Source: Bifidobacterium avesanii (lineage in GTDB: Bacteria > Actinomycetota > Actinomycetes > Actinomycetales > Bifidobacteriaceae). From it: DNA of 64,000 nucleotides. The stretch covers positions 1 through 64,000 of the forward strand of contig NZ_WBSN01000008.1 in the NCBI RefSeq assembly GCF_009299475.1, written 5' to 3'. The translations under genes and the position numbers were made by a program. Under the pieces are notes generated by a model that saw only the letters and a program-made list of their open reading frames with translations, made no database searches and had not been told where the DNA came from. Below, piece after piece: positions 1-8,113 of this stretch (position 1 is the first letter of the stretch; each line of letters starts with the position of its first letter).

Positions 1-68
1 GGCTGGGACTGGGCGGCTTCGGTTGTGAATGCGGCTGCGAATGCGGTTGCGGATTTGGCTTCGGTCAT
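1..68 (-). CDS. 5' end of an unidentified gene running off the left edge
   Basis: An ATG on the minus strand at 68-66 is preceded by AAAGGA six bases upstream, a good Shine-Dalgarno spacing. It opens 22 codons before the window ends, reading MTEAKSATAFAAAFTTEAAQ and onward. The visible part is rich in Ala and Thr and matches no family I can name. A 14-bp palindrome at 324-337 lies in its upstream region and closely resembles one in the promoter of the ABC exporter pair near 18.6 kb. The product could therefore be the regulator of that exporter or a second target of the same regulator, but this is inference. Confidence 0.5.
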   Translation of the reverse strand, partial: MTEAKSATAFAAAFTTEAAQSQ

Positions 69-323
69 GGCGGATCCTTTCTTCCGTGCGGGCCCGGAAC
101 GCCGCATTATTCATGCGCGGCTGCTTGCGCACGCTTTGCATACGCATTGCACGCGCTGTTGCGTACGTCGCGCGCATCAAACGCACCGCGCTCGCCACAT
201 GCAACGCGTATCCCATGCGCACATCCCGCGCACATCCCGCGTGCCGCACCAGCTTGCCGCGTTTGACGCGCCCAACGCGTTGCCGCATCCGGGCCCTGCA
301 CCGTTTTCGGCCGCACCCTTGAG

Positions 324-337
324 GTACAACCTTGTAC
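324..337. promoter_or_regulatory. 14-bp palindrome, probable repressor operator
   Basis: GTACAACCTTGTAC reads the same on both strands. On the minus strand it follows TTGAGA (345-350) by 7 bases, so it would fall in the spacer and -10 region of a promoter for the gene at the left edge. A 13/14 match lies at 18777-18790 over the -35 of the ABC exporter operon. A palindrome of this length is typical of TetR-type operators; the regulator is not identified. Confidence 0.45.
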
Positions 338-414
338 TTATCAGTCTCAACCAATCTATCACGCGACACACCGGACAGACAGACCACGGGCTTCCAGACC
401 GGGCGCAATTTTCC

Positions 415-510
415 GGACCGGGCGCGGGCACTCCCCGTCCAGCATCATCGCAAACCGCCATTTTCCAACGTTTTGTCCCTCGCTGGACAGGGAGCGGGCA
501 CTCCCTGTCC
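415..510 (-). repeat. 96-bp composite dyad repeat, copy 1
   Basis: Two 26-bp dyads (415-440 and 485-510), each with arms like GGACAGGGAG / CTCCCTGTCC around a 6-base loop, enclose a 44-bp core. On the minus strand the core contains CGTTGGAAAATGGCGGTTT. Copies at 1879-1974 and 9997-10092 have exactly the same 26+44+26 layout. This copy is inverted relative to the other two. Confidence 0.8.
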
Positions 511-826
511 GGGAATGTCCGGGAAAGCGCTCCCTGTCCAGAAAGGCGTTTCCCATCCGGGAAACACTCGCGTCGGGAAACCGCTCCCGGTTCGGAAGAT
601 CACACCCCGCCCGGGAAATCACGCCCCAGTCCAAACAACCGCTCCCGGTCCGGGGAACCGCCCGCCCTGCAGCCCGGCCCGCCGCCAAACCCAAAATCAC
701 CCGAAACACGACACGCCAAACATCCGTCAAGCCATGCCGGCTTCCAGTAATTGCAAGGGAATAACACGTTCGACCACCGCCCCTGCTGAAATTGCCCCAC
801 ATTGCGGGACGGGATAGGTTCGGCAC

Positions 827-1846
827 ATGAATGGGTCATCGCAAGTACACGCCACAACGCCAGCACCGGATGATCAGCGGACGGTTCCCCGGGATTATCT
901 GGCCCGTTCGCTTGCGCAGACGCAGAAGGAAACCCTGAGCCGATGCGCCGATCATCTGCACGCCGCCACGGCAATGCACGCCATCACCTACACCGGCTTC
1001 ACCGCACTGAAACTCTGCGGCATCGAGACGCCGCACTGCCCCCGACTGCGCGATACGGAGTTTCATGTGCTCTATACCGCCCGCCAGCAGCGGCCCAGAA
1101 GGCTCAACACCCGGTATCTGAAACTGCCGGACGCGTTCCGGAATTGCTCGGTCATCATCTTTCGCCACGGTGAAACCACCGTTCGATGCACGCATCCCTT
1201 GGTCACTTGGGCCATGCTCGCGACATTCCTCACGCAAACGGAAACCATCGCCTTGCTCGACGCCATACTGCGCGCGGGCTCCCGATCGGCTTTCCCCAAC
1301 GGAATCCCCCTTACCATGGGCAACGTCTCCGCATTTCTCGACAACGCCGGCGATTTCCCCGCGCTGAAACGCTGCCGCGCGGCCGTCCCGTTCATCGGCG
1401 TCGTCACCGATTCCATCATGGAATGCCGCACTCTGCTGGCGCTGCTGAGGTATGGATTGCCGTATCCGTCGGTCCATCTGCGTGTGTACATCGCATCGCT
1501 GGACCTCACCGTACCGGTGGATATGGCGTACGGGAACGGAAAGGTAATCGTCGAGTATGACGGCGACGCGCATCGGCAGGACCAACGCCAATACCGCTGG
1601 GACGAGCGCAAGCGTCAGGCGTTGCGCGCTCAGGGCTGCACGGTGATTGTGGCCTTTGCCGACGATGTGACGACGGCGTCGGGACGATGGGCGCTGGCCG
1701 ACCGTGTCGCCGATGCGCTTGGCGTGACGCTGGACGGCTGGCCTCAGACCCCATACCGGGTGCTGATCGACGATGACCGCAGGGCCGAGGACCGCGACCG
1801 CAAACGTCGGGAACGCCGTAAGGCCCGGGCGGAGGGACTCGCCTGA
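827..1846 (+). CDS. DUF559-type endonuclease-like protein
   Basis: A 339-residue protein. Its C-terminal third has the DUF559 / very-short-patch-repair-like signature: DLTVPVDMAYGNGKVIVEYD (about residues 224-243), then a basic segment with GDAHR and WDERK, then a beta strand with TVIVAF. Asp, Glu and a following basic residue match a PD-(D/E)XK nuclease core. Proteins of this shape are common in actinobacteria and some are annotated as AbiEi-like; the substrate is unknown. The N-terminal 200 residues match nothing I recognise. No Shine-Dalgarno is visible, but TAGGTT (815-820) ends six bases before the ATG, which fits a leaderless transcript. The gene lies between inverted copies of the 96-bp repeat. 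Confidence 0.75.
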   Translation: MNGSSQVHATTPAPDDQRTVPRDYLARSLAQTQKETLSRCADHLHAATAMHAITYTGFTALKLCGIETPHCPRLRDTEFHVLYTARQQRPRRLNTRYLKLPDAFRNCSVIIFRHGETTVRCTHPLVTWAMLATFLTQTETIALLDAILRAGSRSAFPNGIPLTMGNVSAFLDNAGDFPALKRCRAAVPFIGVVTDSIMECRTLLALLRYGLPYPSVHLRVYIASLDLTVPVDMAYGNGKVIVEYDGDAHRQDQRQYRWDERKRQALRAQGCTVIVAFADDVTTASGRWALADRVADALGVTLDGWPQTPYRVLIDDDRRAEDRDRKRRERRKARAEGLA

Positions 1847-1878
1847 CGACTCCGGTAACGGACCGGGAGTGACTTTTG

Positions 1879-1974
1879 GGACAGGGAGCGCCCACTCCTT
1901 GTCCAACGGGATCAAAATCGTTGAAAAATGGCGGTTTTTGAGAGTGACGGACAAGGAGCGGGCGCTCCCTGTCC
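1879..1974 (+). repeat. 96-bp composite dyad repeat, copy 2
   Basis: Dyads at 1879-1904 and 1949-1974 flank a 44-bp core (1905-1948) containing CGTTGAAAAATGGCGGTTTT. It lies between the convergent DUF559 and HD-domain genes and could also act as a two-way terminator. It aligns with copy 1 (reversed) and copy 3 without any insertion or deletion. Confidence 0.8.
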
Positions 1975-2009
1975 GGAAATCCGCCCCACACGCCCCGCAA
2001 CCGACCCGC

Positions 2010-2723
2010 TCAGATGAGGCGCATGTTGTAGCGGGCGGCGAGGGCAGGGATGTCCGGCACGCCCCACTTGGCCACCAGGTCGAGCCACTCGCGGCGGTTG
2101 GACTCGCCGAAGCGGGCGGCGCGCGCGGTGTAGGCGTCCACGGTGAGGAACTTGGGCGGCACCGACTTGCTGTGGAACTTGTCGGCGTACATGACGACCT
2201 CCTGCTCGAGGTTCACGGGCACGTAGTCGTCGGGCGGCAGCGGCAGGCCCTGTTCGAGCACCGCCGCGCACGTGAGCCCCACGCCGGTGTGGTTGCGGGC
2301 GAACTGGGCGATCGACTCGTCCACGCCCTCCTTGAGCAGCAGCTCGTAGCCGTTGAGCCCGTGCAGGATGTAGCGCTTGTTGCTGAACTTGAGCGGTTCG
2401 CCGTCGGTGCCGTCGTGCTTGAGGACGGTGTAGGTGCCGATGTCGTGCAGCATGCCGCCGATCACCGCCAAGTGCTCATCGATGAGACGCGGCGGGACCG
2501 TGCCGCCCTTCACCGCGCCGGAGTCGAAGCCGCCGTTGCGCTCCGGGGCGTCGGCCGGCAGCGTGCAGCGGCGCATGAACAGCGCGTTCGCATGATGCGC
2601 CACCTGCCGGGCGATCGTGGCGACGATCACGCAGTGGGTGTGGATGAGGTCGTACGCCGCTTCGCTCGGCGCGTATTTGCGATGGAGTTCGTCGATCTGC
2701 TCGACGGTTGGAATCATGCCCAT
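2010..2723 (-). CDS. HD-domain metal-dependent phosphohydrolase
   Basis: A 237-residue soluble protein with an HD superfamily pattern: a candidate metal-binding His at about residue 30 (LIHTHC), the HD doublet in MLHDIG (about 91-96) and a later HNTG-like segment in the second helical half. Such proteins hydrolyse nucleotides or other phosphate esters; the substrate cannot be told from sequence. Three Met codons are clustered at the start. I chose the one at 2723 because TAGGAT (2731-2736) ends seven bases before it, the spacing expected of a leaderless mRNA, and no Shine-Dalgarno is present. An in-frame ATG at 2732 would add three residues. It is divergent from zwf. Confidence 0.75.
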   Translation of the reverse strand: MGMIPTVEQIDELHRKYAPSEAAYDLIHTHCVIVATIARQVAHHANALFMRRCTLPADAPERNGGFDSGAVKGGTVPPRLIDEHLAVIGGMLHDIGTYTVLKHDGTDGEPLKFSNKRYILHGLNGYELLLKEGVDESIAQFARNHTGVGLTCAAVLEQGLPLPPDDYVPVNLEQEVVMYADKFHSKSVPPKFLTVDAYTARAARFGESNRREWLDLVAKWGVPDIPALAARYNMRLI

Positions 2724-2828
2724 GCGGCCCATCCTAGTAGGGTTCCGACGGGGTCGGACGGCGGCGGACGCGCGCGGGCGCAGACCCCAGCATATGGCAT
2801 GAATCGAACACGCGCGGGTGTTTGCCCG

Positions 2829-2834
2829 TACAAT
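2829..2834 (+). promoter_or_regulatory. Probable -10 of the zwf operon
   Basis: TACAAT lies about 75 bases before the zwf ATG, without an obvious -35. The leader that follows (2848-2890) contains CGCAACGTT, CGACGTT and CGAC repeats and the inverted repeat CGCAA / TTGCG, which could bind a regulator or fold in RNA. Confidence 0.4.
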
Positions 2835-2907
2835 CGGGAGCGTCTGTGTTTATCGCAACGTTTATTGCGACGTTCATGTGCGACACGATTGTGTGCAAGG
2901 AGGGGAT

Positions 2908-4431
2908 ATGGCTTGGACCAATCCGCTGCGCGACCCGCGCGACATGCGCCTGCCGCGCATCGCCGGCCCGTGCAGTCTCGTGATCTTCGGCGTCACCGGC
3001 GATCTGGCCAAGAAGAAGCTGCTGCCCGCGGTGTACGATCTGGCCAACCGCGGCCTGCTGCCGCCGAGCTTCGGCCTGATCGGATTCGGCCGGCGCGAGT
3101 GGAGCAACGAGCAGTTCGCGAACTTCGTGGAGGAGCACGTGCGCGAGCGCTGCCGCACGCCGTTCAACGAGGACACGTTCGCACAGCTGAGGAAGGGCCT
3201 GCGCTTCGTGACCGGCACCTTCGACGACGCCGACGCGTTCACGCGCCTGTCGGACACCGTCTCCGAACTGGACCGAGATCTGGGAACCCGCGGCAACCAC
3301 GCGTTCTACATGTCCGTGCCGCCGCGCGCGTTCCCCGTGGTGTCCCGCCAGCTCGCGGCCTGCGGTCTGGCGCATTCGACCGAGGGCGCGTGGAGGCGCG
3401 TGATCATCGAGAAGCCGTTCGGCCACGACCTCGCGAGCGCCAAGGAGCTCGACCGCGTGGTGTCCGAGGTGTTCGCGCCCGAATCGGTGTTCCGCATCGA
3501 CCACTATCTGGGCAAGGAGACCGTGCAGAACCTGCTGGCCCTGCGCTTCGCGAACACCATGTTCGAGCCGATCTGGAACGCGAACTATGTGAGCCACGTG
3601 CAGATCACCATGGCCGAGGACATGGGCATCGGCGGCCGCGCGGGCTACTACGACGGCATCGGCGCGGCGCGCGACGTGATCCAGAACCACCTGCTGCAGC
3701 TCATGGCCCTCACGGCCATGGAGGAGCCGGTCTCGTTCACCGCCGCGGACCTTACGGCCGAGAAGACCAAGGTGCTTTCCGCCATCCGCGTGCCGCACGA
3801 CCTCGCGGCTCACACCGCCCGCGGCCAGTACGCGGCCGGCTGGCAGGGCTCCGAGCGCGTGGTCGGCTACTTGGACGAGAAGGGCATCGACCCGTCGTCC
3901 ACCACCGAGACGTACGCGGCCGTCCGTCTGGACGTGGACACCCGCCGCTGGGCCGGCGTGCCGTTCTACCTCAGGACCGGCAAGCGTCTGGGCAAGCGCG
4001 TCACGGAGATCGCCGTGGTGTTCAAGCGCGCCCCGCACCTGCCGTTCGAGACGACCGCAACCAAGGAGCTCGGCCGCAACGCCGTGGTGATCCGCGTGCA
4101 GCCGGACGAGGGCGTGACCATGCGCTTCGGCTCGAAGGTGCCGGGCACCGCGATGGAGGTGCGCGACGTGAGCATGGACTTCAGCTACGGCCGCTCGTTC
4201 ACCGAGGCGTCGCCGGAGGCCTACGAGCGCCTGATTCTTGACGTGCTGCTGGGCGACCCGCCGCTGTTCCCGACCACGCGCGAGGTGGAGCTGAGCTGGG
4301 AGATCCTCGACCCGATCGAGGAGTTCTGGTCCACGCTCGGCCAGCCGCAGCCGTACCGCGCCGGCACGTGGGGCCCCGAGGAGGCCGACGCCATGCTCGC
4401 CCGCGACGGACACCATTGGAGGATGCCATGA
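2908..4431 (+). CDS. zwf: Glucose-6-phosphate 1-dehydrogenase
   Basis: A 507-residue enzyme that oxidises glucose-6-phosphate to 6-phosphogluconolactone with NADP+, the first step of the oxidative pentose phosphate branch. The Rossmann motif GVTGDLA is at residues 28-34, EKPFGHD at 168-174, and the active-site signature RIDHYLGK at 196-203. The length is normal for the family. The frame is open further upstream, but ATG 2908 follows AAGGAGGGG and begins a standard N-terminus, so it is preferred. The stop overlaps the opcA start as ATGA, which indicates translational coupling. Bifidobacteria ferment hexoses mainly by the fructose-6-phosphate phosphoketolase shunt, so this branch probably supplies NADPH and pentoses. 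Confidence 0.97.
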   Translation: MAWTNPLRDPRDMRLPRIAGPCSLVIFGVTGDLAKKKLLPAVYDLANRGLLPPSFGLIGFGRREWSNEQFANFVEEHVRERCRTPFNEDTFAQLRKGLRFVTGTFDDADAFTRLSDTVSELDRDLGTRGNHAFYMSVPPRAFPVVSRQLAACGLAHSTEGAWRRVIIEKPFGHDLASAKELDRVVSEVFAPESVFRIDHYLGKETVQNLLALRFANTMFEPIWNANYVSHVQITMAEDMGIGGRAGYYDGIGAARDVIQNHLLQLMALTAMEEPVSFTAADLTAEKTKVLSAIRVPHDLAAHTARGQYAAGWQGSERVVGYLDEKGIDPSSTTETYAAVRLDVDTRRWAGVPFYLRTGKRLGKRVTEIAVVFKRAPHLPFETTATKELGRNAVVIRVQPDEGVTMRFGSKVPGTAMEVRDVSMDFSYGRSFTEASPEAYERLILDVLLGDPPLFPTTREVELSWEILDPIEEFWSTLGQPQPYRAGTWGPEEADAMLARDGHHWRMP

Positions 4432-5366
4432 TTTTGGAACTGCCGGACACTTCGACCGGCGCGATTTCGCGCAAGATCGACGAACTGCACGAGGAGCGCG
4501 GCGAGGCGGCCCTGGGCCGCGTGCTCACGCTGCTCATCACCACGGACGCGGCGAACTTGGAGAATTCGCTCGAAGTGGCCAACGCGGCGAGCCGCGAGCA
4601 TCCGTGCCGCGTGATCGCCATCGTGACCGACGGGCACGTGGACACGGACATCTCCGACCACAGCTCCACGCTGGACGGGCAGATCCGCTTCGGCGCGGAC
4701 GCGGGCGCGGGCGAGATCATCGTGCTCAAGCCCACCGCGGCGCTGACCCGTCATCTGGACACGCTGGTCATTCCGCTGCTCGTGCCGGACGCGCCCGTGG
4801 TGGCGTGGTGGCCGACGCGCGCCCCGGAGAACCCGGCCGCCGACCCGATCGGACGCATGGCCCGCAGCCGCATCACCGACGCCATGCGCGCCCCGAACCC
4901 GGAGGCCGCGTTCACGGCCCTGCGCGCACACTACAGCGAGAAGGACGTGGACCTTTCGTGGACCCGCCTGACCATTTGGCGCGCGCTGCTGGCCACCATG
5001 CTCGACCAGCCGCCGCACCTGCCCATCGAGTCCGTGCGCGTGGTGGGCCCCACGAACGACATCCCCACCGAGCTGCTGGTCTCGTGGCTGGCGCTGCGTC
5101 TTGACGTGCCGGTGCGCGTGGAGCGCGACCCGGACGCGAAGGCCGTGCAGGGCGTGTACTTCCAGCGCGAGGACGGCGAGGTGGCGCTGCTGCGCCCGGC
5201 CGACGACCAGGCGACGATCCGCCAGCCCGGTCAGGCCGACCAGACCATGTCCATGCCCGCCCGCCCGCTCGAGGACTGCCTGAGCGAGGAGCTGCGCCGG
5301 CTCGATCCGGACGAGATCTACGCCGAGGTGGTCACCAAGGGCTGGCCGCTCGTCGATCACGAATAG
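4428..5366 (+). CDS. opcA: Glucose-6-phosphate dehydrogenase assembly protein OpcA
   Basis: A 312-residue protein of the OpcA family, which in actinobacteria and cyanobacteria activates or assembles glucose-6-phosphate dehydrogenase. Family features include the N-terminal ILELPDTST segment, the conserved VVAWWPTRAP stretch in the middle (about residues 124-133) and the late LEDCLSEELRRLDPDE region. The start overlaps the zwf stop by four bases, so the two are made together. An upstream in-frame Met exists inside zwf but has no ribosome binding site. pgl follows after 41 bases. Confidence 0.93.
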   Translation: MILELPDTSTGAISRKIDELHEERGEAALGRVLTLLITTDAANLENSLEVANAASREHPCRVIAIVTDGHVDTDISDHSSTLDGQIRFGADAGAGEIIVLKPTAALTRHLDTLVIPLLVPDAPVVAWWPTRAPENPAADPIGRMARSRITDAMRAPNPEAAFTALRAHYSEKDVDLSWTRLTIWRALLATMLDQPPHLPIESVRVVGPTNDIPTELLVSWLALRLDVPVRVERDPDAKAVQGVYFQREDGEVALLRPADDQATIRQPGQADQTMSMPARPLEDCLSEELRRLDPDEIYAEVVTKGWPLVDHE

Positions 5367-5407
5367 GCAGCCACGAATAGGCACTCATCAGCCAAGGAGC
5401 CGCAATC

Positions 5408-6244
5408 ATGTCTTCGTCCGTTTCTTCCGCGCCCACCGCGCTTGCCGCGCCGCGCACGGTCGTCGTCTATCCGGACCGCGTCACCCTGCATCAGGCCGTG
5501 GCGTCCCGTCTGCTGCTGGCACTGTCCGACCGACTCGCCGTGGCCGACCGGGCGGACATCGCGCTGACCGGCGGGCGCGACGGCAACGCGATTCTGGCCG
5601 CCCTGCCCGCCCATCCGCTCAATCCGATCGTCGATTGGTCGCGCGTGCATCTGTGGTGGGGCGACGAGCGCTTCGTGGCCGCGGACGATCCGGACCGCAA
5701 CGCCCGTCAGGCGCGCGACGCATGGTTCGGCGCACTGGTGGCGTCCGGACTGATTCCCGAATCGCACGTGCACGAGATGCCGGCCGACGCTCGTCCCGCC
5801 GAGGAGGTGGCCGCCGCCACGGACGCGGAGAACGACGCGATTCTGGCCCGCGCGGCCACCGACTATCAGGCGGAGATCGAGCGCGAGCTCGGCCCGGACG
5901 GCGCGTTCGACGTGGCCATGTTCGGCATCGGCCCGGACGGCCACTTCGCCTCGCTGTTCCCCGATCATCCCGAGGTGCTGGTTGACGACCCGGCCGCCAA
6001 GGTGATCGGCGTGAACCACTCCCCCAAGCTGCCGCCGCTGCGCGTGAGCCTGACGGTGCCGTTCATCCACGCCTGCCGCGCGGTGTGGATGATCGCCTCC
6101 ACACCGGGCAAGTCGGACGCGGTGGCCGCGGCCCTCGTCGGAGCGGCGAACGGCGGCGATCCGCACGTGCCGAGCTCCTTCGCGGCCGGGCGCGACCAGT
6201 CCCTGTGGCTGCTCGACGCCTTCGCCAGCGCCAAGCGGGGCTGA
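5408..6244 (+). CDS. pgl: 6-phosphogluconolactonase
   Basis: A 278-residue enzyme of the NagB/RpiA superfamily that hydrolyses 6-phosphogluconolactone to 6-phosphogluconate. Key motifs are ALTGGRDG (about 52-59), HLWWGDERFV (81-90) and FGIGPDGHFASLFP (172-185), the last holding the catalytic His. AAGGAG lies eight bases before the ATG. It is the third gene of the zwf-opcA-pgl operon and converges on gnd, so the genes for glucose-6-phosphate to ribulose-5-phosphate are adjacent but on two strands. Confidence 0.95.
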   Translation: MSSSVSSAPTALAAPRTVVVYPDRVTLHQAVASRLLLALSDRLAVADRADIALTGGRDGNAILAALPAHPLNPIVDWSRVHLWWGDERFVAADDPDRNARQARDAWFGALVASGLIPESHVHEMPADARPAEEVAAATDAENDAILARAATDYQAEIERELGPDGAFDVAMFGIGPDGHFASLFPDHPEVLVDDPAAKVIGVNHSPKLPPLRVSLTVPFIHACRAVWMIASTPGKSDAVAAALVGAANGGDPHVPSSFAAGRDQSLWLLDAFASAKRG

Positions 6245-6296
6245 GAGGATAGAATCGCCGCCAATCCGAAATGGAGGCGATTCCGGACTCATCCGC

Positions 6297-6360
6297 GCCC
6301 TTCTGTGTCTCAATCCGCATCCGGTTTCTGAATTGGATGCGATCTGAGACACAGGAGGGC
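6297..6360. terminator. Long hairpin downstream of pgl
   Basis: Arms 6297-6322 and 6335-6360 (26 bases, 22 matched) enclose a 12-base loop and are followed by CTTTT on the plus strand, so the hairpin can end pgl transcription. It is homologous to the hairpin at 6419-6487, with the shared arm sequence TGTGTCTCAATCCGCATCC. A small hairpin GAATCGCC / GGCGATTC precedes it. Confidence 0.75.
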
Positions 6361-6418
6361 CTTTTCATGTCCGGCATCACCACCAAATATGGAAATGGAT
6401 GCGATCGCGGACAAAAAC

Positions 6419-6487
6419 GCCCCTCGCCGTGTCCCGATTCGCATCCGATTCCAGTAATGGATGCGGATTGAGACACAGACGAGGGGC
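6419..6487. terminator. Long hairpin downstream of gnd
   Basis: Arms 6419-6446 and 6459-6487 enclose a 12-base loop. On the minus strand it follows gnd by about 50 bases and would act as its terminator. It shares arm sequence and loop length with the neighbouring hairpin. A half copy (GGATGCGATCGCGGACA) lies between the two. Confidence 0.7.
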
Positions 6488-6536
6488 ATATGGCAGCAGC
6501 CAATCAGCAGCCGGTCAGCCGTCGCCGTCAAACCAT

Positions 6537-8006
6537 TCAGGCCTGCTTGATCTCCTTGCGGCCCGGCTCGGCCCACAGGGTGTGGAACACGCCCGGCTCG
6601 TCGACGCGGCCGTAGGTGTGCGCGCCGAAGAAGTCGCGCTGGCCCTGAATCAGGGCGGCGGGCAGGCGCTTGGAGCGCAGGCCGTCGTAGTAGGCCAGGG
6701 AGCTCGAGAACACCGGAACCGGGATGCCAGCCTCGGCGGCGCGGGCCACCACGCGGCGCCACGACGCCTGAGCGCCCTCGACGGCCGCCTTGAAGAACGG
6801 GTCGAAGAGCAGGGAGCCGAACTGCTCGCCGGAGTCGTACGCATCGGAGATGCGGTTGAGGAACTTCGCGCGGATGATGCAGCCGCCGCGCCAGATGCGG
6901 GCCACGGCGCCGAGGTCGATCTTCCAGTTGTATTCCTTCGCGCCCTCCTCGATCTCGTTGAAGCCCTGCGCGTAGGCGACGATCTTGGAGGCGTACAGAG
7001 CCTGGCGCACGTCCTCGATGAACGCGGCGCGCTCCTCCGGGTCGGCGGCGATGGCGCTGAACGCACCCTCCGGCTCCGGGCCGGCGAGGCCCTTGGTCTG
7101 GGCTTCGGCGCGCAGGTCGGCCTCGGAGGACAGGCCACGGGCGAACACGGCCTCGCCGATGCCGGTCACGGGGGTGCCGAGGGACAGGGCGGTCTGCACG
7201 GTCCACGTGCCGGTACCCTTCATGCCGGCGCGGTCCACGACGATGTCGAGGAACGGCTTGCCGGTCTTGGCGTCCTTGTGGCGCAACACCTCGGCGGTGA
7301 TCTCGATGAGGTAGGAGTCGAGGTCGCCCTTGTTCCACTCGGCGAACACGTCGGCGAGCTCGTCCACGCTCAGGCCGAGGCCGCGGCGCATGAGGTCGTA
7401 GCTTTCGGAGATGAGCTGCATGTCCGCGTACTCGATGCCGTTGTGCACCATCTTGACGAAGTGGCCGGCGCCGTCGGAGCCGATGTGGGTGACGCACGGC
7501 TCGCCCTCCGCCTGCGCGGAGATGGTCTTGAGGATCGGGCCGAGGGTCTTCCAAGACTCCTCGGTGCCGCCGGGCATCATGGACGGGCCCTTGAGAGCGC
7601 CCTCCTCGCCGCCGGAGACGCCGCAGCCCACGAAGTGCAGGCCGCGGGCGCGGATCGCCTTCTCGCGGCGGATGGTGTCCTTGAAGTACGCGTTGCCGGC
7701 GTCCACGATGATGTCGCCGGGCTCCATGAGGTCCGCAAGCGCGTTGATCATCTGGTCGGTCGGGTCGCCGGCCTTGACCATGATGATCGCAGTGCGCGGC
7801 TTGGCGAGCGACGCCACGAACTCCTCGAGCGTCTTGGAGGGGATGAACTTGCCCTCGTCGCCGTGCTCGTTGATGAGCGTTTCGGTGCGCGAGTAATGAC
7901 GGTTGTAGACGGCCACCGTGTTGCCGTGGTGCGCCAGATTGCGCGCCAGGGACGCCCCCATCGCGGCGAGGCCCACCACACCGATGTTTGCCAGTTCTTC
8001 AGCCAC
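6537..8006 (-). CDS. gnd: 6-phosphogluconate dehydrogenase (decarboxylating)
   Basis: A 489-residue enzyme that converts 6-phosphogluconate to ribulose-5-phosphate with NADP+ reduction and CO2 release. The N-terminal dinucleotide motif GLAAMGASLARN (about 12-23), the substrate segment GGEEGALKGPSMMPGG and the catalytic-Lys region HFVKMVHNGIEY are all present, and the length is standard. I chose the GTG at 8006 because AAAGGTGGAG ends three bases before it and the first residues match the family start. An ATG at about 8060 would add 18 untypical residues. The much longer open frame upstream is antisense or shadow sequence. Confidence 0.96.
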   Translation of the reverse strand: MAEELANIGVVGLAAMGASLARNLAHHGNTVAVYNRHYSRTETLINEHGDEGKFIPSKTLEEFVASLAKPRTAIIMVKAGDPTDQMINALADLMEPGDIIVDAGNAYFKDTIRREKAIRARGLHFVGCGVSGGEEGALKGPSMMPGGTEESWKTLGPILKTISAQAEGEPCVTHIGSDGAGHFVKMVHNGIEYADMQLISESYDLMRRGLGLSVDELADVFAEWNKGDLDSYLIEITAEVLRHKDAKTGKPFLDIVVDRAGMKGTGTWTVQTALSLGTPVTGIGEAVFARGLSSEADLRAEAQTKGLAGPEPEGAFSAIAADPEERAAFIEDVRQALYASKIVAYAQGFNEIEEGAKEYNWKIDLGAVARIWRGGCIIRAKFLNRISDAYDSGEQFGSLLFDPFFKAAVEGAQASWRRVVARAAEAGIPVPVFSSSLAYYDGLRSKRLPAALIQGQRDFFGAHTYGRVDEPGVFHTLWAEPGRKEIKQA

Positions 8007-8113
8007 AGCTCCACCTTTCGTGTCGATTGCTGATTGCTCCACGACCAGTGTACGGGACATGCCACATGTTGGGAACGGGATATTTCGATGGGCGGAGCGC
8101 GGGCGGGAGTGCC

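Larger units (their letters stand above)
69..826. other. Intergenic region with dyad repeats and a 14-bp palindrome
   Basis: No convincing gene lies here; open frames on both strands have poor composition and no ribosome binding site. Bases 110-260 are a low-complexity GC-rich stretch in which GCGCACATCCC recurs. A perfect palindrome GTACAACCTTGTAC sits at 324-337. Bases 415-510 hold one copy of the 96-bp composite repeat, and 510-660 contain several degenerate half-dyads ending in CTCCCTGTCC or CTCCCGGTCC. Confidence 0.6.

Noticed and set aside
827..1974. Composite transposon around the DUF559 gene
   Set aside because: No transposase, resolvase or target-site duplication is seen; only the bracketed arrangement is reported.
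1773..4241. An 822-codon open frame on the plus strand overlapping the HD-domain and zwf genes
   Set aside because: High-GC shadow frame: it runs antisense to the HD gene and out of frame with zwf, with Arg/Ala/His-rich composition and no domain.
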